Shown: positions 34,833 to 42,137 of the stretch, piece after piece
Layout of the letters: each line of letters begins with the position of its first letter
Position numbering within the stretch: position 1 is the first letter of the stretch
Origin: Planctomycetaceae bacterium
GTDB taxonomy: Bacteria > Planctomycetota > Planctomycetia > Pirellulales > Pirellulaceae
Direction: 5' to 3'
Length of the DNA: 42,137 nt
Assembly: GCA_012729315.1 (NCBI GenBank)
Contig: JAAYDI010000188.1
Span: 1 to 42,137, forward strand
Program-made: the position numbers and the translations under genes
Notes under the pieces: model-generated
The model's database searches: none
The model's input: only the letters and a program-made list of their open reading frames with translations
What the model was told of the DNA's origin: nothing

Positions 34833-35458
34833 CTCTCTGGTTCCCGCAAACCGCAAACCGCAAACTGCAAAAAGACACTCGTCCGGCAAGTGCGGCCCAA
34901 CGGCGACCGTCGACCGCAGCTCACCCACCTGCCTCACTGCGACTTGGAAGCTCTGCCCCGGAGTCCCACCAACTCGCCCCCTCCACGCTGGCGGCCCCAG
35001 AACCCCCACCCTCACCCAGCTCACCTACCACCCAACAAGCCAAACAGCTATATTTACTATAGTTAGGATGTGCATTTGTGCAATCTAATTGTGGTCTCGG
35101 CTTGCCGGCGAGCTGACTGCAACCGCAGCCGCTATTCCCGTCGAGCGCCGGTCGCCGGCAAAAGCATCTGTGGCTGGTGCATCGTCGCCCTGGCGGTGCC
35201 ACCGGCAGCAACCGGCCGCTCCAACCAGCCATCACGCCACAGTGAACATACATACACGCACACGTCCCCAACTGCCTCAGCGGGCGTTGGGGCACAGGAT
35301 CTCCTCAATTGCCGCGTTGCGCTTTGCCGCACAATTCTTGAGCGGCGAGCATTATCTGCTAGAATGAGCCTGCACTTTGTGGCGTTTCGTTGTGTCCGAT
35401 TCTATCCTGACCTGACGCGTGCCGCCAAACCAAGCCGGCCGAATGTTGTTCGCCAGTC
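34833..35458. other. 626-bp gap without a supported gene
   Basis: Contains a short CGCAAAC-type tandem at 34846-34867 and an AT-rich patch near 35049-35068 that might hold promoter elements. I searched it for a RWFRPPR-type remnant in front of PEP-CTERM gene 3 and found none. Confidence 0.6.
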
Positions 35459-35953
35459 ATGTCGATGCCCAGATCGTGGAACAAGCTGATTCCGGGACTC
35501 ATCGTCGCCGCGTTCTGCGCGTGTACGGCGCTGCCGGCGCTGGCGTCGGTGGTGATCGCAGAGCGTGGGGACGTTGTGCACGAGAACCTCGGGCACGGCC
35601 TCCTGTGCGCGTGCCCGCTGCCATGTGCGGCAGACGAGTCAGCCGACTCTTGCGATCACAAGCTCCTGCTGCTGGCCATCGAACTGCCAGCTGAAGATGT
35701 GCAGCGCAGTGGATCGGTGCCGACCAACTCGCCCAAATGCGCTGCCCATTCTCCTCAAGGCATGTCACCGCTCCCCGCGTCATTCCCGCAGTTCGGCGGG
35801 TCCGGAGTTGGCGGCGTGGCGATCATGTGCGATCGCGAAGTACCGCAACGCGACGCATTCCAGGCAACACTCGCACCAGAGTTGAAACTGATTCTGCCCA
35901 GCGGTCCCGTCTATCGCTGGTTCCGTCCTCCACGTGTCTGGTTGTATCTGTAG
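35459..35953 (+). CDS. RWFRPPR-family small secreted-type protein C
   Basis: A 164-aa member on the plus strand. The signal peptide is basic plus hydrophobic (WNKLIPGLIVAAFCACTALP to ALA), after which SVVIAERGDVVHENLG resembles SVVVGERDLSVLHDVG of protein D. Cysteine-rich CACPLPCAADESADSC precedes LLLLAIELP. The C-terminal block has GMSPLPASFPQFGGSGVGG and ATLAPELKLILPSGPVYRW, FRPPRVWLYL. It stops 109 nt before PEP-CTERM gene 4. Strand and position differ from the other three pairs, so the association is not due to one local duplication. Function unknown. Confidence 0.75.
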   Translation: MSMPRSWNKLIPGLIVAAFCACTALPALASVVIAERGDVVHENLGHGLLCACPLPCAADESADSCDHKLLLLAIELPAEDVQRSGSVPTNSPKCAAHSPQGMSPLPASFPQFGGSGVGGVAIMCDREVPQRDAFQATLAPELKLILPSGPVYRWFRPPRVWLYL

Positions 35954-36062
35954 CCACCGTGCGCGGCACGGTGCGTCTGAGATGGCGACAGTACGCATGC
36001 CGACTGCGTGGTCGAGCATGCAGCACTTGCAGACAACCATTTACGTATTGAGGAATTCTCGA

Positions 36063-36725
36063 ATGAAGAAGTTGAATGTTCTTGTAGCTCTGTTGGTTGT
36101 AGCTTTGATGGCAGCGCCGGCACTGGCCGGAACGGTCGTTCTGCCCGGACTGGTCAACACTGGTGGCACCGGTGTTGTTGGCACGCCGGACAGCGCCTAC
36201 GACATTCTTGATGGAGCCCCTGGCGGCGTTACCGAAGCGTACGAAGTGGCTAAGCCCGGCGTATGGGTCGCCGCGCCGGCCGGATCGAACTGGATCGGCC
36301 CCGACCTCCTCATGGAGGATGACAATCCTGCCACCGGTCCGCAGGGTGCGCTCGACAATGACCCTGTCGGCGATTACACGTACACGCTGACGTTCGATGT
36401 GGCTGCGGCATATGTTCCCTATCTGCAGATCACAGGCAAGTGGGCGACCGACAATGGCGCCACTATGAAACTGAACGGCACGACGCTCGAATGGGCGACT
36501 CCCTACGAAGGATTCCGCAAACTGTCTGCGTTCACGATCGCCAGCGGCTTCCAGAATGGCGAGAACACCCTCACGTTCGTCGTGAACAACGCCACGGGCA
36601 GCGGCAACCCCTCGGGTCTGCTCGTCTGTGACCTGGCGGCGAAGGTGCCCGAACCGGCTTCGGTGGCCGTGTGGTCGGTCCTGTGCGCGATTGCCGGTAT
36701 TGCAGTCTGGCGGCGCCGGAAGTAG
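36063..36725 (+). CDS. PEP-CTERM secreted protein 4
   Basis: A 220-aa secreted protein; ATG 36063 has AGGAATTC upstream. The signal peptide is MKKLNVLVALLVVALMAAPA to LAG. The mature part looks like a jelly-roll/beta-sandwich domain with TYTLTFDVAAAYVPYLQITG and NGTTLEWATPYEGFRKL, then NTLTFVVNNATGSGNPSGLLV, a pattern seen in carbohydrate-binding-like domains of PEP-CTERM proteins. The tail is VPEPASVAVW, SVLCAIAGIAV and WRRRK. A strong hairpin follows. It is paired with RWFRPPR protein C. Confidence 0.9.
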   Translation: MKKLNVLVALLVVALMAAPALAGTVVLPGLVNTGGTGVVGTPDSAYDILDGAPGGVTEAYEVAKPGVWVAAPAGSNWIGPDLLMEDDNPATGPQGALDNDPVGDYTYTLTFDVAAAYVPYLQITGKWATDNGATMKLNGTTLEWATPYEGFRKLSAFTIASGFQNGENTLTFVVNNATGSGNPSGLLVCDLAAKVPEPASVAVWSVLCAIAGIAVWRRRK

Positions 36726-36763
36726 TCCGACACGCACAGCAGTTGAAGACCAATTGCATCCGG

Positions 36764-36791
36764 AACGCCGGGCACTTGCGTGCCCGGCGTT
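36764..36791 (+). terminator. Intrinsic-type terminator of PEP-CTERM gene 4
   Basis: AACGCCGGGCA and TGCCCGGCGTT form a perfect 11-bp stem with a 6-nt loop; TTCTGTTT follows. It resembles the AACGCCG/CGGCGTT hairpin after PEP-CTERM gene 5. The rest of the gap 36726-37103 has no gene that I can support. Confidence 0.85.
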
Positions 36792-37103
36792 TCTGTTTGC
36801 GGGACGCCGCGCCAGCCTGTCAAGCAGCAGCGGGGTGGCTTGGCTCGTCGCAGGCAGTTGCCCACATACACGGCAGGATGCCGCTCCTGCTGCAAGTGTC
36901 CTTGCGGCCTGGGGGCGAGGAGTGGAGAATCTACCACAGAGGCACTTCTGCTTGCCGGTCCTGCCGTCGCAGCCACAGCGTGCGTTTCCTTCCCGCGTGT
37001 GAGCGGCAGGATATTTGGCACTGCCACTGCGTGAGCGGTGTCCTCAGCCACTACAATGGAGTCGCAGCACGGCCCCGGAAGGACAAAGGACGGATTACAC
37101 GAG

Positions 37104-38201
37104 ATGCCCCCGGTATCCGAACCAGAATCATGGCCCGATCGCGTGGCCACGTGGCAGGAAGCGATCGATCGCAAGTGGAAGGGCGCGTTGGAGGCCGGAT
37201 TCCTGCGGCTCACGGAGTGTCTGACATGGGCCTACGTAGCGACCGTCCTGATCGTCTGGATGGTGCTCTACTGGGCCGGTGACCGCTGGTGGGCCGCCTC
37301 GCTGCTGCTGTTTGGGCCCCGCTGGTTTGGCCTGCTGCCGCTGCTGGTGCTCCTGCCGCTGGCGGCCGTCATGCGTCCGCGGCTGCTGCGGCCGATCGTG
37401 GTGGCCGCCCTGCTGTTCGTGTTTGGCGTGACGGGTTTCCAGATGCCGCGGCCCTGGCAACGGCTCTCCGCCGTCGAGCCGCCCGTTGTCTCGCTGCTGA
37501 CCTGCAACGTTCATGGCGGCCAAATGGGCTGGGAGCGATTCCAGCAGCTGCTCTACCAGGCAGCGCCCGACATTGTTGCGCTGCAGGAACTCAGCGGCGA
37601 TGTGGACCTGCCGTTCCCGGAGGACTGGCACGTGGCGCGCGAAGGCCCGCTTGTACTCGCCTCGCCGCACCCCATCCAGAACGTCCGGACATGGTACCGC
37701 CTCGAGCCGCCGGCGAAGTGGCCACCGCTGTTGGGGCTGTGTGCCGAAGTGCACGTGCCCGGCCGCCCGGTGACCGTCTGCAATGTCCATCTCACATCAC
37801 CCCAACAAGGGATCACCGAGGCGCTCGATCGGTACACGCTGGTGAATGTAGGCCGCACCGAAAAGCTCAAACGGCTGAACCAGCTCCGCCGCCAGGAATC
37901 GGCCGGGCTGACCGCCTGGATCCGCGACCAGGCACAGGTGGACATCGTGCTGGGGGACTTCAACCTGCCGGTCGAGAGCCGGATTTATCGCGAGTCCTGG
38001 GGGGACTTGCGCAATGCGTTCTCGGAAGTGGGATGCGGCCTGGGCTATACCCGCTGGGTCAGCCTCCACAACTTCCGCTACGGCGCCCGGATCGACCACA
38101 TCCTGACCAGCGACGCGTGGCGCCCGGTGCGCTGCCGCATCGAACGCGATATCGGCTCCGACCACATACCACTCGTGGCCGACGTGTGCCCGGCAGAATA
38201 G
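37104..38201 (+). CDS. Membrane-anchored endonuclease/exonuclease/phosphatase-family hydrolase
   Basis: Three hydrophobic segments (about residues 41-63, 72-93 and 97-115; WAYVATVLIVWMVLYWAG and following) precede a catalytic EEP domain that presumably faces the outside. All diagnostic motifs are present: LLTCNVHGG, IVALQEL, NVHLTSP, VLGDFNLP, RIDHIL and SDHIPLV. The family hydrolyses phosphodiesters (DNA, lipids, nucleotides). I chose ATG 37104 (AAAGGA upstream); the frame is open from 37038. It lies alone on the plus strand between repeat-rich regions. Substrate cannot be predicted; nuclease or sphingomyelinase-like activities are examples within the family. Confidence 0.88.
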   Translation: MPPVSEPESWPDRVATWQEAIDRKWKGALEAGFLRLTECLTWAYVATVLIVWMVLYWAGDRWWAASLLLFGPRWFGLLPLLVLLPLAAVMRPRLLRPIVVAALLFVFGVTGFQMPRPWQRLSAVEPPVVSLLTCNVHGGQMGWERFQQLLYQAAPDIVALQELSGDVDLPFPEDWHVAREGPLVLASPHPIQNVRTWYRLEPPAKWPPLLGLCAEVHVPGRPVTVCNVHLTSPQQGITEALDRYTLVNVGRTEKLKRLNQLRRQESAGLTAWIRDQAQVDIVLGDFNLPVESRIYRESWGDLRNAFSEVGCGLGYTRWVSLHNFRYGARIDHILTSDAWRPVRCRIERDIGSDHIPLVADVCPAE

Positions 38202-38223
38202 TGGCGCCGCTGACAGGATCCTG

Positions 38224-38825
38224 GTGTGACGTCGCTCGCGAGGAGGATTGCAGGGTGATGGAGGCAGGCGACGCGAGCTTGTCACACCCTACAGGGACTT
38301 CCGCTACGGCGATCCCACATCCCGTAGGGTGTGACCAGCTCGCCGCGTGAACGCCCGTCCCATCCCACAACTCTCCGGCGAGCGCCGTCACACCAGGCAC
38401 CCTGGGCGACCGCCACCTGCTGTGGACACCGCCATCTGCGCCCTGGTGTGACCGCCACCTGTCGTGGACACCGCCATCCGCGTCCTGGTGCAACCGCCAC
38501 CTGTCGTGGACACCGCCATCCGGGTCCTGGTGTGACATCGCTCGCGACGAGGATTGCGGGTAATGGATGCCGAGGTGACGCGCGCTTGTCACACCCTACG
38601 GGAACTTCCGCCCGGCGATCCCACATCCCGTAGGGTGTGACCAGCTCGCCGCGCGAACGCCCGTCCCATCCCACAACTCTCCGGCGAGCGCCGTCACACC
38701 AGGCACCCTGGGCGACCGCCACCTCGTGTGGACACCGCCATCCGCGCCCTGGTGTGACATCGCTCGCGACGAGGCGGCGTGACGGTGGATGCGACGCGCG
38801 ACGCGGGCTTGTCACACCCTACGGG
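38224..38825. repeat. Composite repeat array built from TGTGA-bounded units
   Basis: The gap 38202-38859 is almost entirely repeats. A GTGTGAC(A/G)TCGCTCGCGA unit starts at about 38224, 38530 and 38752. A hairpin TCACACCCTAC...GTAGGGTGTGA occurs at 38282-38334 and 38589-38640, with a left arm only at 38812. A segment from GACCAGCTCGCCGCG to TGGACACCGCCATC is present twice in long form. Units differ by substitutions, so this is not a recent perfect duplication. No gene or CRISPR-like spacing is present. Confidence 0.9.
38409..38534 (+). repeat. Three 42-bp tandem copies within the composite array
   Basis: Units start at 38409, 38451 and 38493, each beginning ACCGCCACCTG and ending CCTGGTG(T/C)(G/A). 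A single copy (38715-38756) occurs in the second long unit. The copy number therefore differs, 3 versus 1, between otherwise similar units. Confidence 0.9.
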
Positions 38826-38859
38826 GACTTCCAATGTTCGGGCAATCGACCAGGCTGCG

Positions 38860-39069
38860 TCACAGCGTCTCAGGTTTCCGCTCAGCGCTGCCGTGCGCGT
38901 GACGTGTCCGCTGGCAACTGCGGCAACTGCGGCAGCCGTCCAACCAGTCCAGGTAGCGTTCGATGTCACAGAGCGGCATGCCGAGGCGTAGAGCGACCCG
39001 GACCGCTTTCACACGCTGGAGCGGCGTCGTGGCTTTGTCGAGCACAGCTTTGGCGAACTCATGGGCCAT
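38860..39069 (-). CDS. Conserved-looking 69-aa hypothetical protein
   Basis: The small protein begins MAHEFAKAVLDKATTPLQRV, continues KAVRVALRLGMPLCDIERYLDWLD, and ends with a Cys-rich basic tail CRSCRSCQRTRHAHG. The regular helix pattern and the MPLxxIExYLDWLD motif look like a real coding product, perhaps a small helix-turn-helix or zinc-ribbon-like regulator. I cannot name a family. The ATG at 39069 has a weak ribosome site (CGAGGG). The alternative is random openness of GC-rich DNA; the non-repetitive, protein-like composition argues against it. Confidence 0.55.
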   Translation of the reverse strand: MAHEFAKAVLDKATTPLQRVKAVRVALRLGMPLCDIERYLDWLDGCRSCRSCQRTRHAHGSAERKPETL

Positions 39070-39176
39070 CCGTCGGGCCCTCGTGGTTGTGTGAATTGTA
39101 GCAGCGGTTGGCAGCGGACAAGCGACAGCGCCCCCCGGAACAGACCCAGCGTCCCCCCGGGGTGAGCCTGTCATGG

Positions 39177-39755
39177 GTGAGGGGGCTTGGAGCGTGGACG
39201 CCCCTCACATTCACCCAAACCTCCCGCACGCGGGAGAGGGAACCAAACCTAGCCCGCGAGCGTTCACATGCCACCGGTGCAGCAGTAGCTCAGGCGTCAC
39301 ACCCGCCGCCTGATCGCGCCCAACCCCCATGTGAACTATACGTCACAGAGCGGCTTGCGCACTGACCGCAGGCACAGGCTGTGCTGAATTGCCCTGCCGC
39401 AGCGTGTCGCGCCGGGTGCCACGCCAGCGTTCGCGAAGCGTTTCCGGTGCAACGGTTCGGTTTCCTCTCCCGCTTGCGAGGTGAAGGGCGATTGGGCAGT
39501 GCGGGAAGCCCCCCTCACCCCACCCCCTCCCCCGTTCTCGTCGCCGAGTGAGCATGTACTGGTGGTCGCGAGTCGACGGCGGCGACAACACGGGGGAGAG
39601 GGGGTGAAAGACGGGAAACCCGTTCGCTGGAAACGGTCCTGGCGCCGCCTCGAGCGAACGAGTTTCGCGCTGGCTGTTCCCTCTCCCCCGAATCGTTGCC
39701 GGAAAATGACATACTATTGTCACAGACACTGCCGGCAACGATTTGGGGGAGAGGG
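39177..39755. repeat. Cluster of GC-rich intergenic hairpin units
   Basis: The 1.1-kb gap 39070-40198 has no supported gene, but holds several units with the motif GGGTGAGGGGGC or its complement: a hairpin at 39177-39208, a CTCCCGCACGCGGGAG hairpin at 39221-39236, an imperfect inverted repeat at about 39522-39605, and a long one at 39679-39755. Their translation gives false repetitive ORFs rich in Ser, Pro and Arg. Confidence 0.75.
39679..39755. repeat. Long inverted repeat, 24-bp arms
   Basis: Arms 39679-39702 and 39732-39755 match over 24 positions with one G/T wobble; the loop is 29 nt and includes TGACATACTATTGTCA, itself a near-palindrome. The RNA form would be very stable. No flanking transposase is seen. 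Confidence 0.9.
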
Positions 39756-40093
39756 TCGGGTGAGGGGGCGAAGGACGAGCCCGCTGACACGCTTGAGATA
39801 CCCACACGGCGTACGGCGAGCGGATCGAGGCTGCCGCGTCTCGCCCGCTGGGTGACGTCGCCGCGTTGCAGGTCCGAACAAACGCCTTCAGCCTGTGTGG
39901 GTACCGCGGTGTCGCGGTACGCGACGTGCGTCCCGACACGATCCACGTTAGGAACAGGTATGCGGCGGCCACAACGGAGACCACACCTGTTCTTCCGGCT
40001 CCCCACCTGGGGCCCAGCCATTTGCCTGTCGCTGCCGCCGGGCGTTGTTGCGGCGTCGTTCATGACGCTGCGCGCCGTGCTTGGCGCGCAAAG

Positions 40094-40125
40094 GAAACGC
40101 CGAGCACCTAAGCGCCCGGCGTTTC
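40094..40125 (-). terminator. Hairpin downstream of PEP-CTERM gene 5
   Basis: GAAACGCCG and CGGCGTTTC (40094-40102 and 40117-40125) flank a 14-nt part with further pairing. It lies 73 nt after the stop codon of PEP-CTERM gene 5 and resembles the hairpin at 36764. Confidence 0.65.
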
Positions 40126-40198
40126 ATAACAGACTGATTTGTCCCGACTCACGCCGACACACTGGTACGGCGCCAGTCAGGTAACGTACCACTGGCAA

Positions 40199-40900
40199 CT
40201 ATGCCTTGCGGCGGCGCAGCCAGCACAAGCCGACGATGCCCAGGAAACCCCAAACGAGCATGGCAGCCGGTTCGGGAACACCATAGGAGACGTTGTCAAA
40301 CTCGAAGGCGTATTTCGAACTTTCTGCGACGACCTTTCTGAATCCCCAGCTATCGCCCGCAGAGATCGTCGCGTACACAGTTCCACCAGGGCCCTGATTG
40401 CCAACAGCCGGCGGAGGCAGGTCGTCAGAATCTACCACAAAGAGCAACACATCGTTGCTGTCGTAGAAGCTGAGCGTGTTGTACGTGTCAACCGACCCCC
40501 AAAGCAGGCCGAAATGCCACTGATCACTGGCAAAAGTCATCGTGGCTTTGGCGCCAACACTAGACCCAGTGCTGCCCGTAGTAACGTATTGCGTCGTGTC
40601 TTTGCCTTCGTACAACACGCCGAAGTACAGGTTGTTGTTGCCAGTCAGGTAAGGTTCCGCATATTTGCCGCTGGACGCTCCCGTGACCAGCTTGGCGTCT
40701 GGAGTCATGCTCAACGTCAGGCCATTCTCCGTAAAGGTGCCGTCACCGTTGTCAACAAGAGCATCGAAGGTCACGTAGTTCAAGTAATCCTTGGCATTCG
40801 CCCCAACGGACGCCTGGACGACGTAACCTGCCTGAGCCAGAGAACTCAGACACAAACACGAAACCAAAGCACCTACCGCAATAAAACTCCGCTTGTTCAT
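40199..40900 (-). CDS. PEP-CTERM secreted protein 5
   Basis: A 233-aa protein with signal peptide MNKRSFIAVGALVSCLCL to AQAG. A beta-rich mature domain contains TFASDQWHFGLLWGSVDTYN and LSFYDSNDVLLFV, a 'Npun/DUF4114-like' cargo pattern that I do not assign further. The tail is VPEPAAMLVW, GFLGIVGLCW and LRRRKA. ATG has AAGGAATT upstream, as in gene 4. RWFRPPR protein D lies 117 nt upstream on the same strand. Confidence 0.9.
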   Translation of the reverse strand: MNKRSFIAVGALVSCLCLSSLAQAGYVVQASVGANAKDYLNYVTFDALVDNGDGTFTENGLTLSMTPDAKLVTGASSGKYAEPYLTGNNNLYFGVLYEGKDTTQYVTTGSTGSSVGAKATMTFASDQWHFGLLWGSVDTYNTLSFYDSNDVLLFVVDSDDLPPPAVGNQGPGGTVYATISAGDSWGFRKVVAESSKYAFEFDNVSYGVPEPAAMLVWGFLGIVGLCWLRRRKA

Positions 40901-41017
40901 TTCAGAATTCCTTCACACGTGTAATGGATGAAAGTAACCACAAGCATGCACAACTACAGCGTTGGCATGCGATTCACCCGGAGTGCTCGATACATCGCAC
41001 AGAGCGATGCCGCGCAC

Positions 41018-41494
41018 TCACGACGCGACACGTGGAGGGCGGAACCAGCGAAAGACAGGACCGGCAGGTAACACCGTCCTCGATTCGGGCGAAAGAGTTG
41101 CCCGAAGTGAATCCTGCGGAACAGACTCGATAGCACTGGCCACAGCTGCACCGTTGACCCCCGCCCCACCAACCTGAGACAAGGATGACGGGGAAGGCAA
41201 CATGCCCGCAGGCGATCCGGAAAGAAGTCGCTCTATCTGATGCGGCAACTGATCCGAACCTGGATCCGCGTCACCTGGAGCGTCAATGACAAGCAGCGAA
41301 CACGATGCGCTGCACGACTCCGAGAAGTTGCTGTCGAGCACCAGAGCTTCTACAGACGGCCCAACGTCGTGGAGCACAGACAGGTCGCGCTCCCCGACCA
41401 CAACCGACGCGCGTGCCTGCAATGATGCCAGCACTAACGTCGCCATGATCGCGCCGCACCAGACCAGATTGCTCTGCACTCGTACTCGTTTCAC
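41018..41494 (-). CDS. RWFRPPR-family small secreted-type protein D
   Basis: About 158 aa from a GTG at 41494 (start uncertain; the frame opens at 41590, and another GTG lies at 41479). A hydrophobic segment (NLVWCGAIMATLVLASLQA-RA) serves as signal peptide. The mature part SVVVGERDLSVLHDVGPS resembles protein C; CSASCSLLVIDAPGDADPG, SPAGMLPSPSS and LRATLSPESRTVLPAGPV, FRWFRPPRVAS resemble A. It is paired with PEP-CTERM gene 5, 117 nt downstream. The set of four shows that the conserved C-terminus, not the middle, defines the family. Confidence 0.72.
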   Translation of the reverse strand: MKRVRVQSNLVWCGAIMATLVLASLQARASVVVGERDLSVLHDVGPSVEALVLDSNFSESCSASCSLLVIDAPGDADPGSDQLPHQIERLLSGSPAGMLPSPSSLSQVGGAGVNGAAVASAIESVPQDSLRATLSPESRTVLPAGPVFRWFRPPRVAS

Positions 41495-41853
41495 CGCTGA
41501 TGTTATCTCTTGATCTTGCCCGTACGAAGAAACCCAAGCCCTGCTTACGCGTCCTGCGGTCACCTCGCCTTCTGCACTATCCGAGAACACCCAGTTATGC
41601 TACCCAGTTAGTTCCCACCGCTCAAGTAGCTGCAGACAAGAATAACCAGAAAATCTGCCGGGTCGCCGGACCAGCCACGGGCATTAACCCATTCACGCAC
41701 TGGCATGTATGCGGACCGCCCGGCGATGGTTCCTCCGGCACACGGCACCGCGGGCGACAACCCCCACTTATTGGTGGAACTACTATGACAGATAGGAAAC
41801 CACTGCAGCGTCGGCCTTCGGGCGATTGACCGAACCACCACCCCCGCACCTTA

Positions 41854-42137
41854 TCAACCGCCGTCTGGAGGCTGGCTATTACCAGGCAGTTGAAGGTCCC
41901 CCATGCCGACCACAGCGATCGGGCTCACTTGGCAGATCCGGTTATTCTGGCGGTTCTGCCGGGGCTGACTGTTGCGAGCGGGCACGCTGGGGAATATGAT
42001 AGTGCTTAGCTTGGTGTCAGCTGTGGTGGCGGAGATGCTGCCCGGCCAGGCGTGTCCGCACTTGTGGGGAGCGGTTGGAGTTCCGCAGGCGCAGAGCAAC
42101 CGATGTTCACACGCGGGAATACCCTGATTCTGAACAG
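41854..42137 (-). CDS. Possible 3' end of a gene running off the right edge
   Basis: An open frame enters from the right border on the minus strand and stops at 41854, ending GMGDLQLPGNSQPPDGG. It includes HKCGHAWPGSISATTADTK and LSTIIFPSVPA. I recognise no family; GC-rich chance openness is possible. The rest of 41495-41853 shows no gene. Confidence 0.2.
   Translation of the reverse strand, partial: VQNQGIPACEHRLLCACGTPTAPHKCGHAWPGSISATTADTKLSTIIFPSVPARNSQPRQNRQNNRICQVSPIAVVGMGDLQLPGNSQPPDGG

Noticed and set aside
38224-38825. Possible CRISPR array
   Set aside because: Repeat units vary in length and sequence, the spacers are not unique and of constant size, and no cas gene is nearby.
39343-40063. 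Overlapping minus-strand frames of about 180-210 codons rich in Ser, Pro and Arg
   Set aside because: They are translations of the G-rich intergenic hairpin repeats and have no ribosome site or protein-like pattern.
31413-41070. RWFRPPR region as a conserved RNA or DNA regulatory element
   Set aside because: Copy B keeps the peptide with different synonymous codons, which favours selection on protein rather than nucleotide sequence.
1-42137. tRNA, rRNA, transposase, integrase and phage genes
   Set aside because: No TpsiC-like arms, rRNA sequence or recombinase motifs were recognised on either strand by eye; a covariance-model search would be decisive.
30378-42137. Exosortase gene for the PEP-CTERM proteins
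   Set aside because: No multi-spanning membrane protein with exosortase-type Cys/Arg/His motifs was found; the only polytopic protein nearby is the EEP hydrolase anchor.

Overview
The window reads as chromosomal DNA of a GC-rich, aerobic, polysaccharide-degrading bacterium, most probably a planctomycete (Planctomycetota). This is an inference. It rests on five secreted proteins with planctomycete-style PEP-CTERM tails (VPEPASVAVW, hydrophobic stretch, RRR), a large Hsp70-like ATPase with a long C-terminal extension, a short TIM-barrel xylose isomerase, URO-D-like methyltransferases and many hairpin or tandem repeats between genes. I found no rRNA, tRNA, CRISPR array, transposase or phage gene.

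Layout. (1) 0.1-3.8 kb: divergent transketolase and transaldolase genes (non-oxidative pentose phosphate pathway) around a hexanucleotide microsatellite. (2) 3.9-7.1 kb: a secreted propeller-like protein, then a convergent zinc metallopeptidase and ATP-grasp ligase pair. (3) 7.4-10.2 kb: agmatinase, a bacterial deoxyhypusine-synthase homologue and a methyltransferase; an ornithine-decarboxylase-like enzyme at 16.8 kb may belong to the same polyamine metabolism. (4) 10.3-19.4 kb: carbohydrate block with a decayed SnoaL-like gene, GH33 sialidase, GH127 arabinofuranosidase, PfkB sugar kinase, xylose isomerase and GH29 fucosidase. (5) 19.4-26.3 kb: a corrinoid methyl-transfer cassette in two divergent arms: corrinoid protein, MtaA/MtbA-like URO-D protein, homocysteine S-methyltransferase, second URO-D-like protein and the fucosidase on the minus strand; a DUF1638-like protein and a [2Fe-2S]/ASKHA corrinoid reactivator on the plus strand. 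A pair of direct repeats 21 bp apart lies between the arms. (6) 26.3-30.4 kb: Hsp70-like protein and a ZIP metal transporter, with inverted and tandem dispersed repeats that have been read into the transporter's C-terminus. (7) 30.6-41.5 kb: five PEP-CTERM genes. Four are each preceded on the same strand by a gene for a small secreted-looking protein of an apparently undescribed family ending in RWFRPPR. An EEP-family hydrolase and several repeat clusters lie among them.

The two main discoveries proposed are the four-copy RWFRPPR/PEP-CTERM gene-pair module, and the fucosidase-linked, folate-domain-free 'split MetH' corrinoid cassette. The latter could move methyl groups from a methylated compound, possibly an O-methylated sugar, to homocysteine. 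No exosortase gene is visible, so the sorting enzyme for the PEP-CTERM proteins must be elsewhere.
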